From the NCBI GenBank assembly GCA_021613535.1, contig CP075493.1:10726001-10790000 (forward strand): DNA of 64,000 nucleotides, read 5' to 3'. Positions 1-12,441 of the stretch are shown here, piece by piece. The notes beneath the pieces are model-generated. The model did not search any database and was not told the origin of the DNA. It saw nothing but the letters and a program-made list of their open reading frames with translations. Each line of letters opens with the position of its first letter. Positions within the stretch are counted from its first letter, which is position 1. The translations under genes and the position numbers were made by a program. This stretch comes from Adineta vaga (Eukaryota > Rotifera).

Positions 1-79
1 ATGGATGAACCACTCGAATAACCCGTTGATGATGAACATGAAGATACTAAAATAGTAATTGTTAGAAAAGAAACACATA

Positions 80-2379
80 TCAATGAAGATTTTCATTACT
101 ATATGAATGTGTTGGATGTTCATCAGAAGAGACGGATTTATTCGTTGATTGTAAAGATTTTAATTGTTGTTCAAGATCTATATTTGCTCGACGTTGATGA
201 ATTAATAATGAAAAAATAGTTCGACAAGTTTCAGTATCAGATACTTGGGATGGTGAATTTGATAATGAATGTTCTGTTGAACAAGGATAAGAATCAATTA
301 CATGTAATGCTTTATCTGAATCTGCCAAAGTATTATTGTTAGTTTCGGTGTCTAAAATAAAGGAGATTTCTTGATTTCTATTGACTTGATAGAAAGCTTA
401 TCGCGTATTTTTCCAATTTGTCTGCATTAGAATTATCTTTCTGATAATGTATATCAGCAAACAACAACAAAAAAGAACTTCCGTTGAAACTTTACATATT
501 AATCAACTAATCATTTGTGATTTAGAGTAATAATTTCTCTTCTCTACTTAATCTGTTTTTCGTGTTAGATTTCTTTTCTCATTTCTTATATCAATGCCAA
601 ACTAATCAGATAAACTATGAAAAATATACATAAATGTTGGCTTTTTTTTCTCCTGGCGAAGATTAATTGTAATTTAATAAAATAGATCATATCGATTGGC
701 ATGTAGTTTCTTTAGTAAGATTATCAGATGTACGTGTGTTGTTAAACGTTGACCTCGATGTTAATCAAAATGAAACGATTAAGTATTTGCCTTTTCTTTT
801 TTAAGATACGATCAGTAAAAACTCCTGTATTTTAGAAAATTTAATTATCTTTACCATCATTTGATGCATTCGGTTGTAATTGATCTGTAGTATTGCATGT
901 TATATTGGCATGAATAGGAACAGGTGTTATCAAATTTGTGACAGATGATGTTGTTTCACCGGATGGTTTTGTAATCGGTGAGAAACATTCGGTTAATTTC
1001 GGCATATTTGTACAAATCTAATGAAAAGATTTATAAATAGAAAGAAGTTTTGACGAAAACGGGAAAAAAACATAAGTACTTGTGCAAATGCTTGAAGTGG
1101 ATCGGGTGAAGGCGATGTTGATGATGTATTTCTTTGATTCGATTGTAGTCGCGCTGATCTTCGTACTTGTTCATTATTTTGTTCATTGATTTCTTTGGCT
1201 CGTATTTTATATTGTTGTTGTTGATCTTGTGTTAATGAATACCATTTTTCTCCGAGCATTTTCGATACATTCCGATTGTCATGATGTGGATTTTCAAGAT
1301 GAATTTTGCCTCGTTCTTCTTGAGAAAATAACATGAAAGCATTGATTGGACGTCGAGGAGACTTTTCTTTTGATGGTGTTTGTTCAGTTGAAAGTACCGG
1401 TGTTGTCGATGTTGAAGGAAGATTTGAATTTTGTTGTTTTTCTTTTAAAGATAAATGTCTTGAACAATAACTAAAACGTTGCGATTCTTTGGAACAATTT
1501 TTAAACGAACAAAGTCGTCGCCATTGTTTTCCATTGTATCGTTTTCGAACTTGCGAGTCCGTGACAATAATATCACCTTTACGATAAGATTTTTCTGTTG
1601 GTATATTCGTTGAAATGTTACTAAGTAAAGAATTTTTACCCGATAATGAATTTATAGAAGAATCTAGAAAAAGATAAGAATTCAATTTAATCAATAAGAT
1701 AATATTCGTACCATTTCGAGTATTTTGTGTAGGAAACAATCGTGTATGTTGCAGTACAGCATACCAATCAATTGAAAATTCTAAACATACGAGAAAGAAT
1801 ATGAAGAAGAAAATCTTGAAAATTTCAAAACAAACCATCATGCCATGGTGGTAGAAATAATCGAATCGCTTGTCTTGGTACACATAAACTTTCATTTTGA
1901 TCTGGAAATAAAATTTGAAATTTTCCTTCTTTTGTTTTTTCTGTTATAATTGCCATTTGATAAATCGGTGAATTTGATTGATTTTTACATAAAATATATT
2001 TTCCTTCCGTTAAATCTTGTATCGATGGTGCATTGTCAGATAAAATACCAAAAACATTGTCATAAACATTTATTTCAATAAATGTCTCATTAGTTTGAAC
2101 AGACAGACAACCATTAGAACCAATTTGATGAATTTTACCAGATATATATTCATTCGAATTTCTTTCGACAAGAACTGTTATTGTTTGCCAATCTTGAAAA
2201 TTATATTCACGCATCAGATGATTTAATTCGGAAGAGATTTTATTGGTATGATGATAATTATTTACTTGTTGTTGATCATCATGATGATGTGCTAGCCAGC
2301 GTTTTTTCAATGAAAATGTTTTTTGATCGTCTTCTATTGTTGTTGTTGTTGTTGTTGATGTTGATGATCGTCGTGACAT
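80..2379 (-). CDS. cic: Capicua-like HMG-box transcriptional repressor (5 exons, 543 aa)
   Basis: Exons read on the minus strand are 2379-1836, 1780-1712, 1663-1080, 1017-855 and 351-80. All junctions are GT/AG and keep frame, giving 543 codons plus stop. The N-terminal exon carries the Capicua-type DUF4819 region ending FLPPWHDE. It is followed by the family hallmark [18 protein letters not shown] with CSRHLS, then an HMG box starting [16 protein letters not shown] and continuing with [10 protein letters not shown]. Capicua is a nuclear repressor downstream of receptor tyrosine kinase/ERK signalling; the HMG box binds TGAATGAA-type octamers. This protein is about a third of the usual length. 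I see no C1 domain, which other Capicuas need for DNA binding. The last exon lies past a 503-bp intron and is a Ser/Thr/Asn-rich tail. If that intron were retained, a stop at 841-843 would end the protein earlier. A SOX identity is excluded by the Cys/His motif upstream of the HMG box. Confidence 0.85.
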
Positions 2380-5300
2380 GATTAGATTTTGTTTATTTGA
2401 AAGAAATTTTCATCATATTGCAAATGAAAATAATACGATATATACCACCGGATTAAATAAAAAGTAAAAACGTGAATGATAGTTTGAAATAATGGAATGA
2501 TTTTCTTCGATAGTTGTCGTGTTATTGAAAAATGATTTAGAAGAAAAAAAATAAAATGTTTATCATCTAAAAATCAAATCGAATAGATCAAATGTTGCAT
2601 TTTCTTCCTTGTTCGCAATAATTAAACGAACATGATGAAACAAAACAAAAAAGAAAATAATAACAAGCATTTTTTTTCTTCTAACCATTTCGGAGACATA
2701 AACATCGACATTACACATTATTTTGACACTTGGCTAGATGGCGGCAAATGACGATACGTATTGTATGTGAGATTTTTCTTCCTATTTCTATTTCGAAATC
2801 TTATAGAAATAAAGAACACTCGAAATAAATTCATCACTCAATGTCAAGTAGTAAAAAAGAAGAAGAAGAAGAAAAAACGCGAGAGAATTCGATACTTTCG
2901 TTCTCATTATTTCCTACCTTTACTGGATATACTTCAAAGTTCGAAAAATCATTTTCTTTTCTGTACATCATATCAACAATTTTCAAAATTGAATTGAAAA
3001 GAAAGAAACGGAATTAACTTTAGGTTTCCTACTCGACATTAGTTTTTTTTTCATTTGAAAATTTTCAATCAGTTATCAAGTGATATTTATATTGAAATCT
3101 AAATCTATTTATAAAACACAAATCTTAAGTCCTATGTTAAATAGAGAGAGAGAGAGAGGGAGAAAGAGAGTTTGATCTTAAACACAAATAAATCGATCCG
3201 GTCGAACAGGGCAAACTTTTATAATCTAACCTCAATTTGAACCGAAAAAAAAAGAAACGTTTTCTTCTTTTTCTTTTTTTATTCAATCGGAAATCAAATG
3301 GAAATATTAATTACACAATCCCTCGAGGCTTTGTCTCGTGTGAAATAAAACACCTCTATCAATTTCATGAACATAACATCATCGAAATTAAATTCAGAGA
3401 TATTTGATTTTACAAATGTGAATAAAAGTTTTCTTCTCTTCTTCAATCAACGAAGTATATGTTTTGTTTCAAAGAAATGAAATTCTATTTCTTCCTAGGT
3501 GATAAAACTTACTTCTCATTTCTATGAAAAATGTGTTCATTTGATATACAGACACTCATTGATTGACTTAATGATATGCATGCATGTATACCATTACATT
3601 AACAACAAATAGAAATATTCAAACAAATTTTACAAAGAAAAAATGCCTTTAGGCAAACTATGTAAACTTTGTCAAATGTAAAAAAAAGCCGATGTATGTA
3701 CAAACACTTGACTAACTTTAAAATAAAATACAACATTTACTTACAAAATCCATATTTGTTTATGGTTAAATATCAAACAATCAGAGTTTTTTTCCTAGTT
3801 AGAATAGAATAATAATATACGTTGAAAGAACTAGATAATGGTTTGAACGTGACTAGAATAAAAACAATGCAGCAAAGACAGAAATGAAATGATATGAGAG
3901 TCATTTTAATTTCATCTGAACAATGGGATCAAAGAGTTTCTCTTCTATTTAAAATCTAGAAGTTTTTTTTTAATAAATAGATAAGATATGTCTATATATA
4001 TATATATATAAATAACTGTCGTCGTTTGACAGCTTTCATATATTTTATTGAAATATTCAACAACTAATTACCATAGATGTAAGCAAACTAAAAAAGAAAT
4101 ATTTCTTCTTCCATACTATCCAACAGATCGAAAATAAATCTTACCTCGATTTTCTTCTCATGTCTTTATATATCAACTATTCATGGTTATGTGAGACACG
4201 TCAGTCTCGTTTACTATTAATAGGCACTCCGTACATTTCATTCATTCATTCATTCGTTTCATCTCATCTCGGTAGTGGCAAAAGCACGACAGGCATCCAT
4301 CTCTCTTCTCTCTCTCTCTTTCTCTAATATATATTCCATTTGATTCCCCATACACCAATGCAAACGAAGGAGAAAAAAAGACGAAGAAGAAAGAAAGAAA
4401 GAAAAAGAGGTGAAATAACGTTCTTTTTTCATTCTTTCAATATGCCAAAAACTATTGATCATTGAGGAGCTCCTTCTCTGATCATTGATCCATTGGACAG
4501 TGGAGAAGAAAAAAACGAGCGAGAGACAGAGAAAAAAAAAGACAGGTCTGATGACAAATCGTTCTCAACAGACATCATACCCTTCATTGTCAATATATTT
4601 GAAAATGCATACGAACGTTTCCGGTCGAGATAGAATAAAATCAAAAAGAAATTGCCGGAATGAGAATATCACTAACGAGATGAAGAGATGTGTCTGCATA
4701 CATATACAGGAAAATGTGATAAAAGAAAACAGTTGGATTTCCGCAATTAGAATTATCAATTCTAATTGATTTTATCTTCAGTGAGAAAATAAATAATTCA
4801 CTCGGTTTTTAATATATATATGGTAAAAAGATTGCCTCGATTATACAATCAATCTCACGTTCTCTTACAATTGACTTTGCATCCCTGGATTTTCATCCGT
4901 AGATTGGAGTAAGGACAAAATCGAACACCTGAATCAATAAAGTAAATTTTCCCATATTTTCCCGATGTATGTTACATGAAATGTCAAATATATAATCAAA
5001 AAAAAAGAAGAAGAAGAAGAAAAAGAGAATTCGTTTTCTTTGTGTCATTTCTCTTTCTTTCTTTCTTTCTTTCTTACTAAAGAAAATGTGGTTCGAGGCA
5101 ATTATTCTAAAGAAGAAACTAGTTTAGAAAATAAGACTCATTTCTATTATGTCAATAGCTCTTCATACTGGAGAAATCTTCTTCATTGAACAAATTATAT
5201 TCTCAAGTATCAACATCGAGAGAGAGAATACATTTATAGGAAAAAGGAAAAGAAATCGGACTTTTTTCAATTAACTAATCAATGACTAAGCAAAGAAAAC

Positions 5301-8262
5301 TTTTACTTGCTTGCAATGATGATAAACTGATTGTTCCTCTTGATCATATAACTCCCACCCGTCTAGAGCAAATAGATTCTCAAAAGAAACGAAAGAATAT
5401 CTCTTATCATCAGTTTTTTTCTCAGTAGACTTTAACTGGCCTCAATAGATTTACTCGTTAACCTCAACAAACCGTACAAGTTTTCGAAATTTATGCGAAA
5501 GAAAAAGGGATTGCAATTAATTTAACGAAAAAGAAAGAAACGTTACTAGAGATTCTATGGTAATTTTACAAGTACAGTCATTACCAATGAAAGGACATTA
5601 CTTAATTTGACTTAAGAACAATTTGTCATAAAAATGTAATAATTTCTAGAAAATATTCATCATTAATTCTAGATATACGAAGAGAAAAAAATGTAATGAC
5701 CTTTAGTAAGTTTTTTTTCAGTAAAAAAACTGTAGAAGTTTTATACAATACATGATTTTTACGCATCGATCGTTGAAATATTGTAATTGATCGAACTAAT
5801 TTCTCGAGTCATCAAACGACAATAAATTACGTCCATGACAGACTCATATACACATGTACTTATTGTCTATCCTAGAAATAATCGAGAAAAAAAATATTAT
5901 CATTATATATAGTCAAGAACAAGTTTCTCATCATCATCATCATCATACAACATAAACTATCCTTGGCTACTCACATCAATGTACAAATATATATGTATGT
6001 GTGTATGTATGTAAAGTAGAGAAGGAAGATGAAGAGCAATAGAACGACAATACTGCGAATTCTTTTGACAATAACAAGTACATCGCATGAATGTCCTAGG
6101 ATAGAAGTATAATTAATAGCGACAATCTTCAAATAAAATAACAGACGATAATCTTCATTTTTCTTCCGAAGAAAGAAATTGTACAAATTTCATGTCATCT
6201 GAAATTATCTAATAACAAAAAAAAACAAATTGAGAAAGTCAATGTTTCTTACAGATAAATAATATTAAAAAATTGATTTCGATATTTGATAATGAAAAGT
6301 ACCGACCTGATGTATGTGCTCCATGAAATAATGATGATAAATATCTTTAATGATGAATAACATAGAATAATGTCAAGAAACAGGCTTTTACATTCATTTA
6401 TCGTTTTGCTTGTTTATCTTTGCCAAAATATAAAGTCTTTTTCCTCCTCTTCTGCCAGTGTATCAATTGGCAATATGTTAAGATAACGCCAATATGTGGA
6501 CATTTAGATATACGCATGTCTAGGCAATGAAGAACCATGTTTCAATATAATGATGTACATATGTATAAAGAAGAAAAGCAGAATGTATAGTACAGTAAGC
6601 ACATTCTGTAAGCATGATTGATTTTTCACTTTTCTATTTGTGTGCAAAATGTGCGCAAAACAGCATTTTCTCTCACGTTAAATGAGGTGAATATATATAT
6701 ATATATATGTATGTATATGCGTCTCTATGCCATGGGTGGTGTTTTCTTTCTTCTGTATATAAATATATGTGTATATGTATAGGGTGCATTTCTTCGGAGT
6801 AGATTGTGAAAATATGATAGAGTCAATAAGATCAACACAGCGTTATTCTCCGAATGATTGTTGTCAAATGTGCGGTTGTTTTGTAGAGAAGAAAAAAGAG
6901 TTTCCATATGGTTCTATAATATCATAGTTAAGCAAAGGATAGAGTGCAGTGCTTATAACATCGCAGAAGTCGATCGGTACAAAGCAGTTTGATCTTTCTT
7001 CTTTCATATTTTCTTCAAATAAAGACAATCAAATATGAACACGAAATATAGTAATTAACTCTGATGATGTCGCAGTGACCTGAAGAAGAAAAAAAGAAGA
7101 ATTTCGTCATCTATTTTAGATAAGAATTCTTTTATCCTAATATAAAAAAGACGAACAAGGACAAAGAGAGAAGTGTTTCTATATGTGTTTACATAAATGC
7201 ATATGTGACATGTATATATTGTTGATGAAATCTAGCAAATCATATCATCTAGTCGTATTCTATCGGTCAATGATGATAACAGAAAATGTCATTGGATGAT
7301 GTGTCAATGGAAAGTACAAAGACCTCAATGATAATTTACACATGTGTATAAGAAAAAAAGAAATGAAAAGAAAGAAAAAATCATCACATCATCATCTTCA
7401 TCGACTCTCAATTGTTTTATTTTGATTACGTACAGTCAATTTTTCTAATCAATTGAATTAATACCTTAAATATATTATGTGAAGAGAAAAAAAGTGTGCT
7501 GAAAAAGCTTCTTATCGAATATTAATATGATATTTTAATTAAGAGACTTTTGAAAAAGTTAAATTGAATTTCTTATTGTTTAATCGAAATCTTCTATGAC
7601 CTGAATTTGACCTCTAGTAAATTATTCTTTGTCTTTAATCAAATAGTGTACACTGTCTTCATCTTCTTCTAAAGCTAAGATTCAATTTCTATTAAAGATA
7701 AACATTTCATTTCCGCTTTATGAACTAATAATTAGTTCACGAGTTTTCTTTTCTTTCTATTTGAATGACTAATAAACTCTTAATCGATTTGTAAAAGTCA
7801 ATGAACATTTTCTTTGAAATGTTGTGAGACAAATCTTTATTTAACAAGCTTTTTCTTAATGATGGTTGAAAAATAAAGGAGAATAAAAATGACATTTAAA
7901 TACCGTTCTTGTTTGAAAAGCGAACCTTTGTAATTTAATCCCTTAGAATAGAAAAGCTCAACTTATTAAAAATAGCTTTGATATAAAGAAAAATCTCATT
8001 TAACAATCAATGATGATAATCGAATATCTATCTTTACTTTTGTTCTTCAAAAGAATCAACATAAAATATGTTAACTTGAGAAAACTTACCATCAATTTAA
8101 TTTTATCCGAGAATAATCTAGAATTTCTTCGTTTTTTTCAAGAAAACATATATATTTGATTTTAAGCTGAAAGAGAGAGAGAAGTGGTAGTTGTTGATGT
8201 CGACGCGTTTTGTAATAATGATGTTGTGTTGTATTGTAGTATATATTCGAATCACCACAAAG

Positions 8263-8272
8263 TACACACACT

Positions 8273-8308
<36 letters not shown>

Positions 8309-8309
8309 T
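8263..8309. repeat. CA microsatellite
   Basis: A run of CA dinucleotides interrupted by a few TATA and ATG units. The short open frame on the opposite strand is only a translated repeat (CVCVCV) and is not a gene. Confidence 0.9.
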
Positions 8310-8365
8310 GCACAAAGGCAAATCTTTTTTTAATAATGCATAAAGTTTAACTTGTATTATTCATG

Positions 8366-8404
8366 AAGAGAAAGAGGGAGAGAGAGAGAGAGAGAGAAGA
8401 GAGA
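8366..8404. repeat. GA-rich microsatellite
   Basis: An almost pure purine GA tract. Similar tracts recur throughout this gene-free region. Confidence 0.85.
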
Positions 8405-9645
8405 AAGGTAAATATCTTACACCACTATACACATTTGCCATCCAGCTGTTAGAAACGTTTCGTACATCAATACGACTTGATATGAGACACTTGATCGAGT
8501 TCAATTTGAGTTTTATGTCCAATATTCACTAAGTAAATCTGACATTGAAGTGTTGATATTATCATCAAAAGACAAGAATAGATTTGTGTATATATTCTAA
8601 TCAAAAAAAGAATATAAGAAAAAAAGACAAGATAAATCTTTCTTAATCGATTATTTGACATGGAAAGAAAAAAACAATATCGACATATATACCTCGAACT
8701 GACAAATTAATTCTTTTTTTTCTAGACCAACTTTTTCATGAGAAACTTCGTTTAAATAAGGTTTTTTTTTCATTTAATTTATTCGATTAATAATATATAC
8801 GTATACTTTCGTTAACAAATAACCTTATTTGAGAAGAGAATGTTTTCTTTCTTTTTTCAAGACATGTTTATTTCTCTCGCCTTCAAATAACTTTAATATT
8901 CGAAGCACTTGATTTTATTCATTCGCTTCTTTCTTTTAAAGATGAAAAGCCTTTAAAAACTTCTCATTTTTCTTCTCCCTATAGCACGTCTTTCTTCCCT
9001 TCTCTACTGAAATCTAATCATTCAATTTACTTCTCGTTGTTGTCAAAAGGTATAAAGAAGAAAAGAGAGACAAAATAAACGACCAACAAAGTTGACAATA
9101 TATGAATAGAATAGTAAGAAGAAGAAAAAAAGAACCCGAACAACACTTTACATATATACATCGAACAAATATTATTTTATTAGATCGATTCAATATAACA
9201 GCTCGACGATATTCATACCTTTTTTTATTCTCATTCCATGTCATTGATCCTTATACCAATATTCCTTCTCTCACTATTGCTCTGATTTTTCTTAGAAGCT
9301 TTTTTCGCATATTGACGTGCATGAATATATATATATATATGATCATGATCATCACCACCAACATTGATTCTAATCTTCAACTAAATCATTGATCCACAGA
9401 AAAAACGTCAAACTTACATATAAGAATAACTATACATACATACATACGTAGATACATACTTATACAAGAAGATATTCATACACAAACAACATCAAACAAT
9501 CGTCTTTTTTTATATCTTACGAAACAAAAAGAAAATGACTAGATTAGATTTGAATAGAAAATAAAGACTTTAGGACTATAAATGTGTATGATTGCCGTTT
9601 AGGGAATAAAATGTAAAACGAATTAATATCACTAGAAAATAGAAT

Positions 9646-12441
9646 TTAACGATAATTTCGATACATTGGATTTTCAATAGTTAATGGAATCGATGGTGTT
9701 GGTTCATTGGATCGACCGGGAAAGTTTGTATAACTGCCATTAGCCATACCAGCAAATGGATCATTTGTTTGATAACCAGTATTACTACCACTACCACCAC
9801 CATCTGTTACTGTTGATCCATAAGAAGTAGCGTGTTCATTACCATCTAATTAGTAGACAATATGAATACTGTTATACAATTCGAAAAAAAGATCATTTCA
9901 TACATTTATATGTTTCTTCTGTAGATGTTGGTTCTGCCCATGGTTGTTTTTCACCGGATGCAAATAAACCATAAAATATGACACCACCAAAATGTATTAA
10001 TGAAGCGATTAAAAATACGTGTGCCCATTCTTCACGAGTCTGAAAAAGTTAATACAAGAAAATATAGAACAAATAAGAAGATAAAAAAAAGTAGATAAAA
10101 TTTTACGCCATTTTTTGTCAAAAATTCTACTGTTACTGGACATAACATTCCAGCTAATGTACCAACACCATTGGAAATTCCCATAAGAATACTTGCATAA
10201 CGTGGAGCAATATCGAGATGATTGACATTGAATCCTAAGACAAACAGACATAAAGAAAGAATAAACAGAGATGATCTTTTATTATTTTGTTTTCTTATTA
10301 CCTGATATAGCAAAACCACTAAATCCTACGGCGATCGTTAAAGCAAAGATAGCTAATCGAGAAGTTTTTGCATAAGCAACAAGTAGAAGAAATACTGCTT
10401 CCATTCCAAAACCACCACAATTCATTATTTTTCGAACTGCTGTTGTTGATAGATAATTTGCTCGTAGATAATCAGCTAATTTTCCCGCAAATGGAACAAT
10501 ACAAGACATTGTCAAATGAGGTAATGCAGCCGAAAATGGATCCTAGATGATATATGAAAAAATATTTTTTGCTAAAAGAAAAACTCAATCGATATCAAAG
10601 TAAACAAACAAACCTTTCCAACTTTATAATCAAGTGCTTCGCGAAAATATTCGGCCTGAGAATTAATTAATAAATAAAATGACCATGAACGACAAAAATT
10701 AGCGACAATTATTGCCCATACTGGTTTTGAATGAAGAAATTCTCGCCAAGGTGGTTTAATCCAAGTCTAAAATTATTTAATCAAATTCATTATCTTTTAA
10801 TTTATGTTTGGATGTTGATGAAAGAGAAAAAACAAAAACTTATTTATGACACTCCTAGGAACTATAAATTGACTGAAGAATGTTCTGACATAAATCTTAG
10901 TAATATCCTTAAGTATCTTTGTAACCTTGATTCATATGGAAATACTAATGAGAAATGTTTTTCATTATTTTTGTGAATTTCGAGTTTAAATTTGACAGAT
11001 TCTACAGAGCACATCTATTTCTATATCTATATCTATCAATCTATCCTATATTCTCTTTATATTATATTTTCCGATATAAATTATTAATAAAATTTTCTAA
11101 GAAAACACGTTTTCTCTCATTAAATGTAGGGCACGAACATATTTTTGATGTTTTCTTATCCCTTTCGCAAAATAATGATAAATGAGTATCGTCTATTCAT
11201 AAATTCTAACAACAATAAATTACCTTATTAGCAATTGAACTTGCTTCGCCAATACTTTCTTCAATATAGATTCGTTCTTCTTCAGTAATCTTTGGATGAA
11301 TAGCAGGTCGTTCATAAGAATAATGCCACCAATATATTGACCAAATAATTCCAATCACCCCTAATGAATAAAACATAATTTTCTCAAAACAAAAACAAAT
11401 AGTTTTATTTTATCCAAATTTTTACCATAAAAATAGAAAGCCACCTGCCAATTCAAATATTCTGTTAGAATTCCAGAAAGTGGTATGCCAAGTACAGCTC
11501 CCGCATATGAACCTATATGAAGAAAAAGCACTCAAATATACGAATAAAAAACAATTAGTAATGATACAAACCAGTAAATGATATTGTCGCTAATGTGCTT
11601 CGTTCTAATGGTGGTGCCCACCATCTCCATATTCCATGTGCTGCTGGGTACGTTACACCCTAAGTAAAAAAGAAGAAATCCTTTTAACAAAATGAAACGT
11701 CAATATATATTCTTATACTTCAACAAGTCCCTGGAGTATTCGAAGAATCATCACTAAACCATAATGAACTTTGGCAGCCGATGGAATGAATAGATTGAGA
11801 AATGATGATATACCAAGTGCCAATCCAAATACACTAAATACGAACAAACAAAAATATAGGTTAATCATTTGAGAGAAAGAAGATTTTTCTTACTGATTTG
11901 CAGGAAATTTTGCTGCTAAATATCCACCGGGCACTTGAGTTATAAGATAGCCCCAAAAAAAAGAACTATCAACGATACCAATAATTCCTGGTGTCCAATC
12001 GAATTGAGCAAGCTATTGTAAAAGATTCTTATTTTATTAAATTTCAAATATGAATTCGCTTTTTTTCTTTTACTTTAATAAGTTTAACTGTTCCATTCGG
12101 TAATTTTTCTGTTTCATTATGTGTCATTGCTACAACACTAACACCCATATTACAACGAATACCGAATGATATAAGAAAACCTAAGGAACTAAGAAATGCA
12201 GTTTGATATCGTACAGGCATCGTTCTAATTGAATTAATAATTTTAAAACGGGATGGTACATATGAATTGTGTTTAGATGATGTTTCAAGAATTTTTTAGC
12301 ACGTCGACGAACATTTCCATCATCGTCATCAACTAATTCAGCATAGTCTGATTGTGCTTCAGGATTAGGACGTTGTAAAAACCTTTGAAAAAAATCTTCA
12401 TTTTTTATTATCATTTTGAATTGGCAAAGTAAGATAAGCAT
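9646..12441 (-). CDS. Vesicular glutamate transporter (SLC17 family, about a dozen exons)
   Basis: A multi-exon major-facilitator transporter of the VGLUT branch of SLC17, which loads glutamate into synaptic vesicles using the proton gradient. Exons joined across 50-100 bp introns give [19 protein letters not shown] in the first membrane segment, then [80 protein letters not shown] and [12 protein letters not shown]. These strings match vertebrate VGLUT1-3 almost residue for residue, so VGLUT is favoured over sialin. The C-terminal exon (9646-9845) adds a Gly/Ser-rich cytosolic tail ending MYRNYR. One intron (10767-11223) is 457 bp while the rest are about 50-100 bp. The start is uncertain: an acidic N-terminus runs from about 12441, and a frame change near 12206-12250 must be a roughly 35-nt intron or a frameshift. 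Confidence 0.88.

Larger units (their letters stand above)
2380..9645. other. 7.3-kb gene-free, low-complexity region
   Basis: I find no convincing exon here. Open frames are short, lack family motifs and consist of biased Ser/Phe/Lys-rich sequence. The stretch is AT-rich with many A/T runs and microsatellites: GA near 3146-3168, TA near 3994-4010, CT near 4303-4325, GAA/CTT near 5005-5077, CAT near 5926-5946, AT near 6694-6708, CA at 8263-8309 and GA at 8366-8404. It should hold the promoter and any 5' UTR introns of the Capicua-like gene and the 3' UTR of the glutamate transporter; both genes are on the minus strand. Confidence 0.6.

Noticed and set aside
993-1895. A single 300-codon frame as a stand-alone HMG/SOX gene
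   Set aside because: Splice sites at both ends and the upstream DUF4819 exon show it is part of a five-exon Capicua-like gene; the frame also runs through two introns.
8118-8321. Open frame rich in Cys/Val
   Set aside because: It is a translated CA microsatellite.
10731-11185. Two forward open frames
   Set aside because: They lie within the 457-bp intron and neighbouring exon of the glutamate transporter on the other strand and show no motif.
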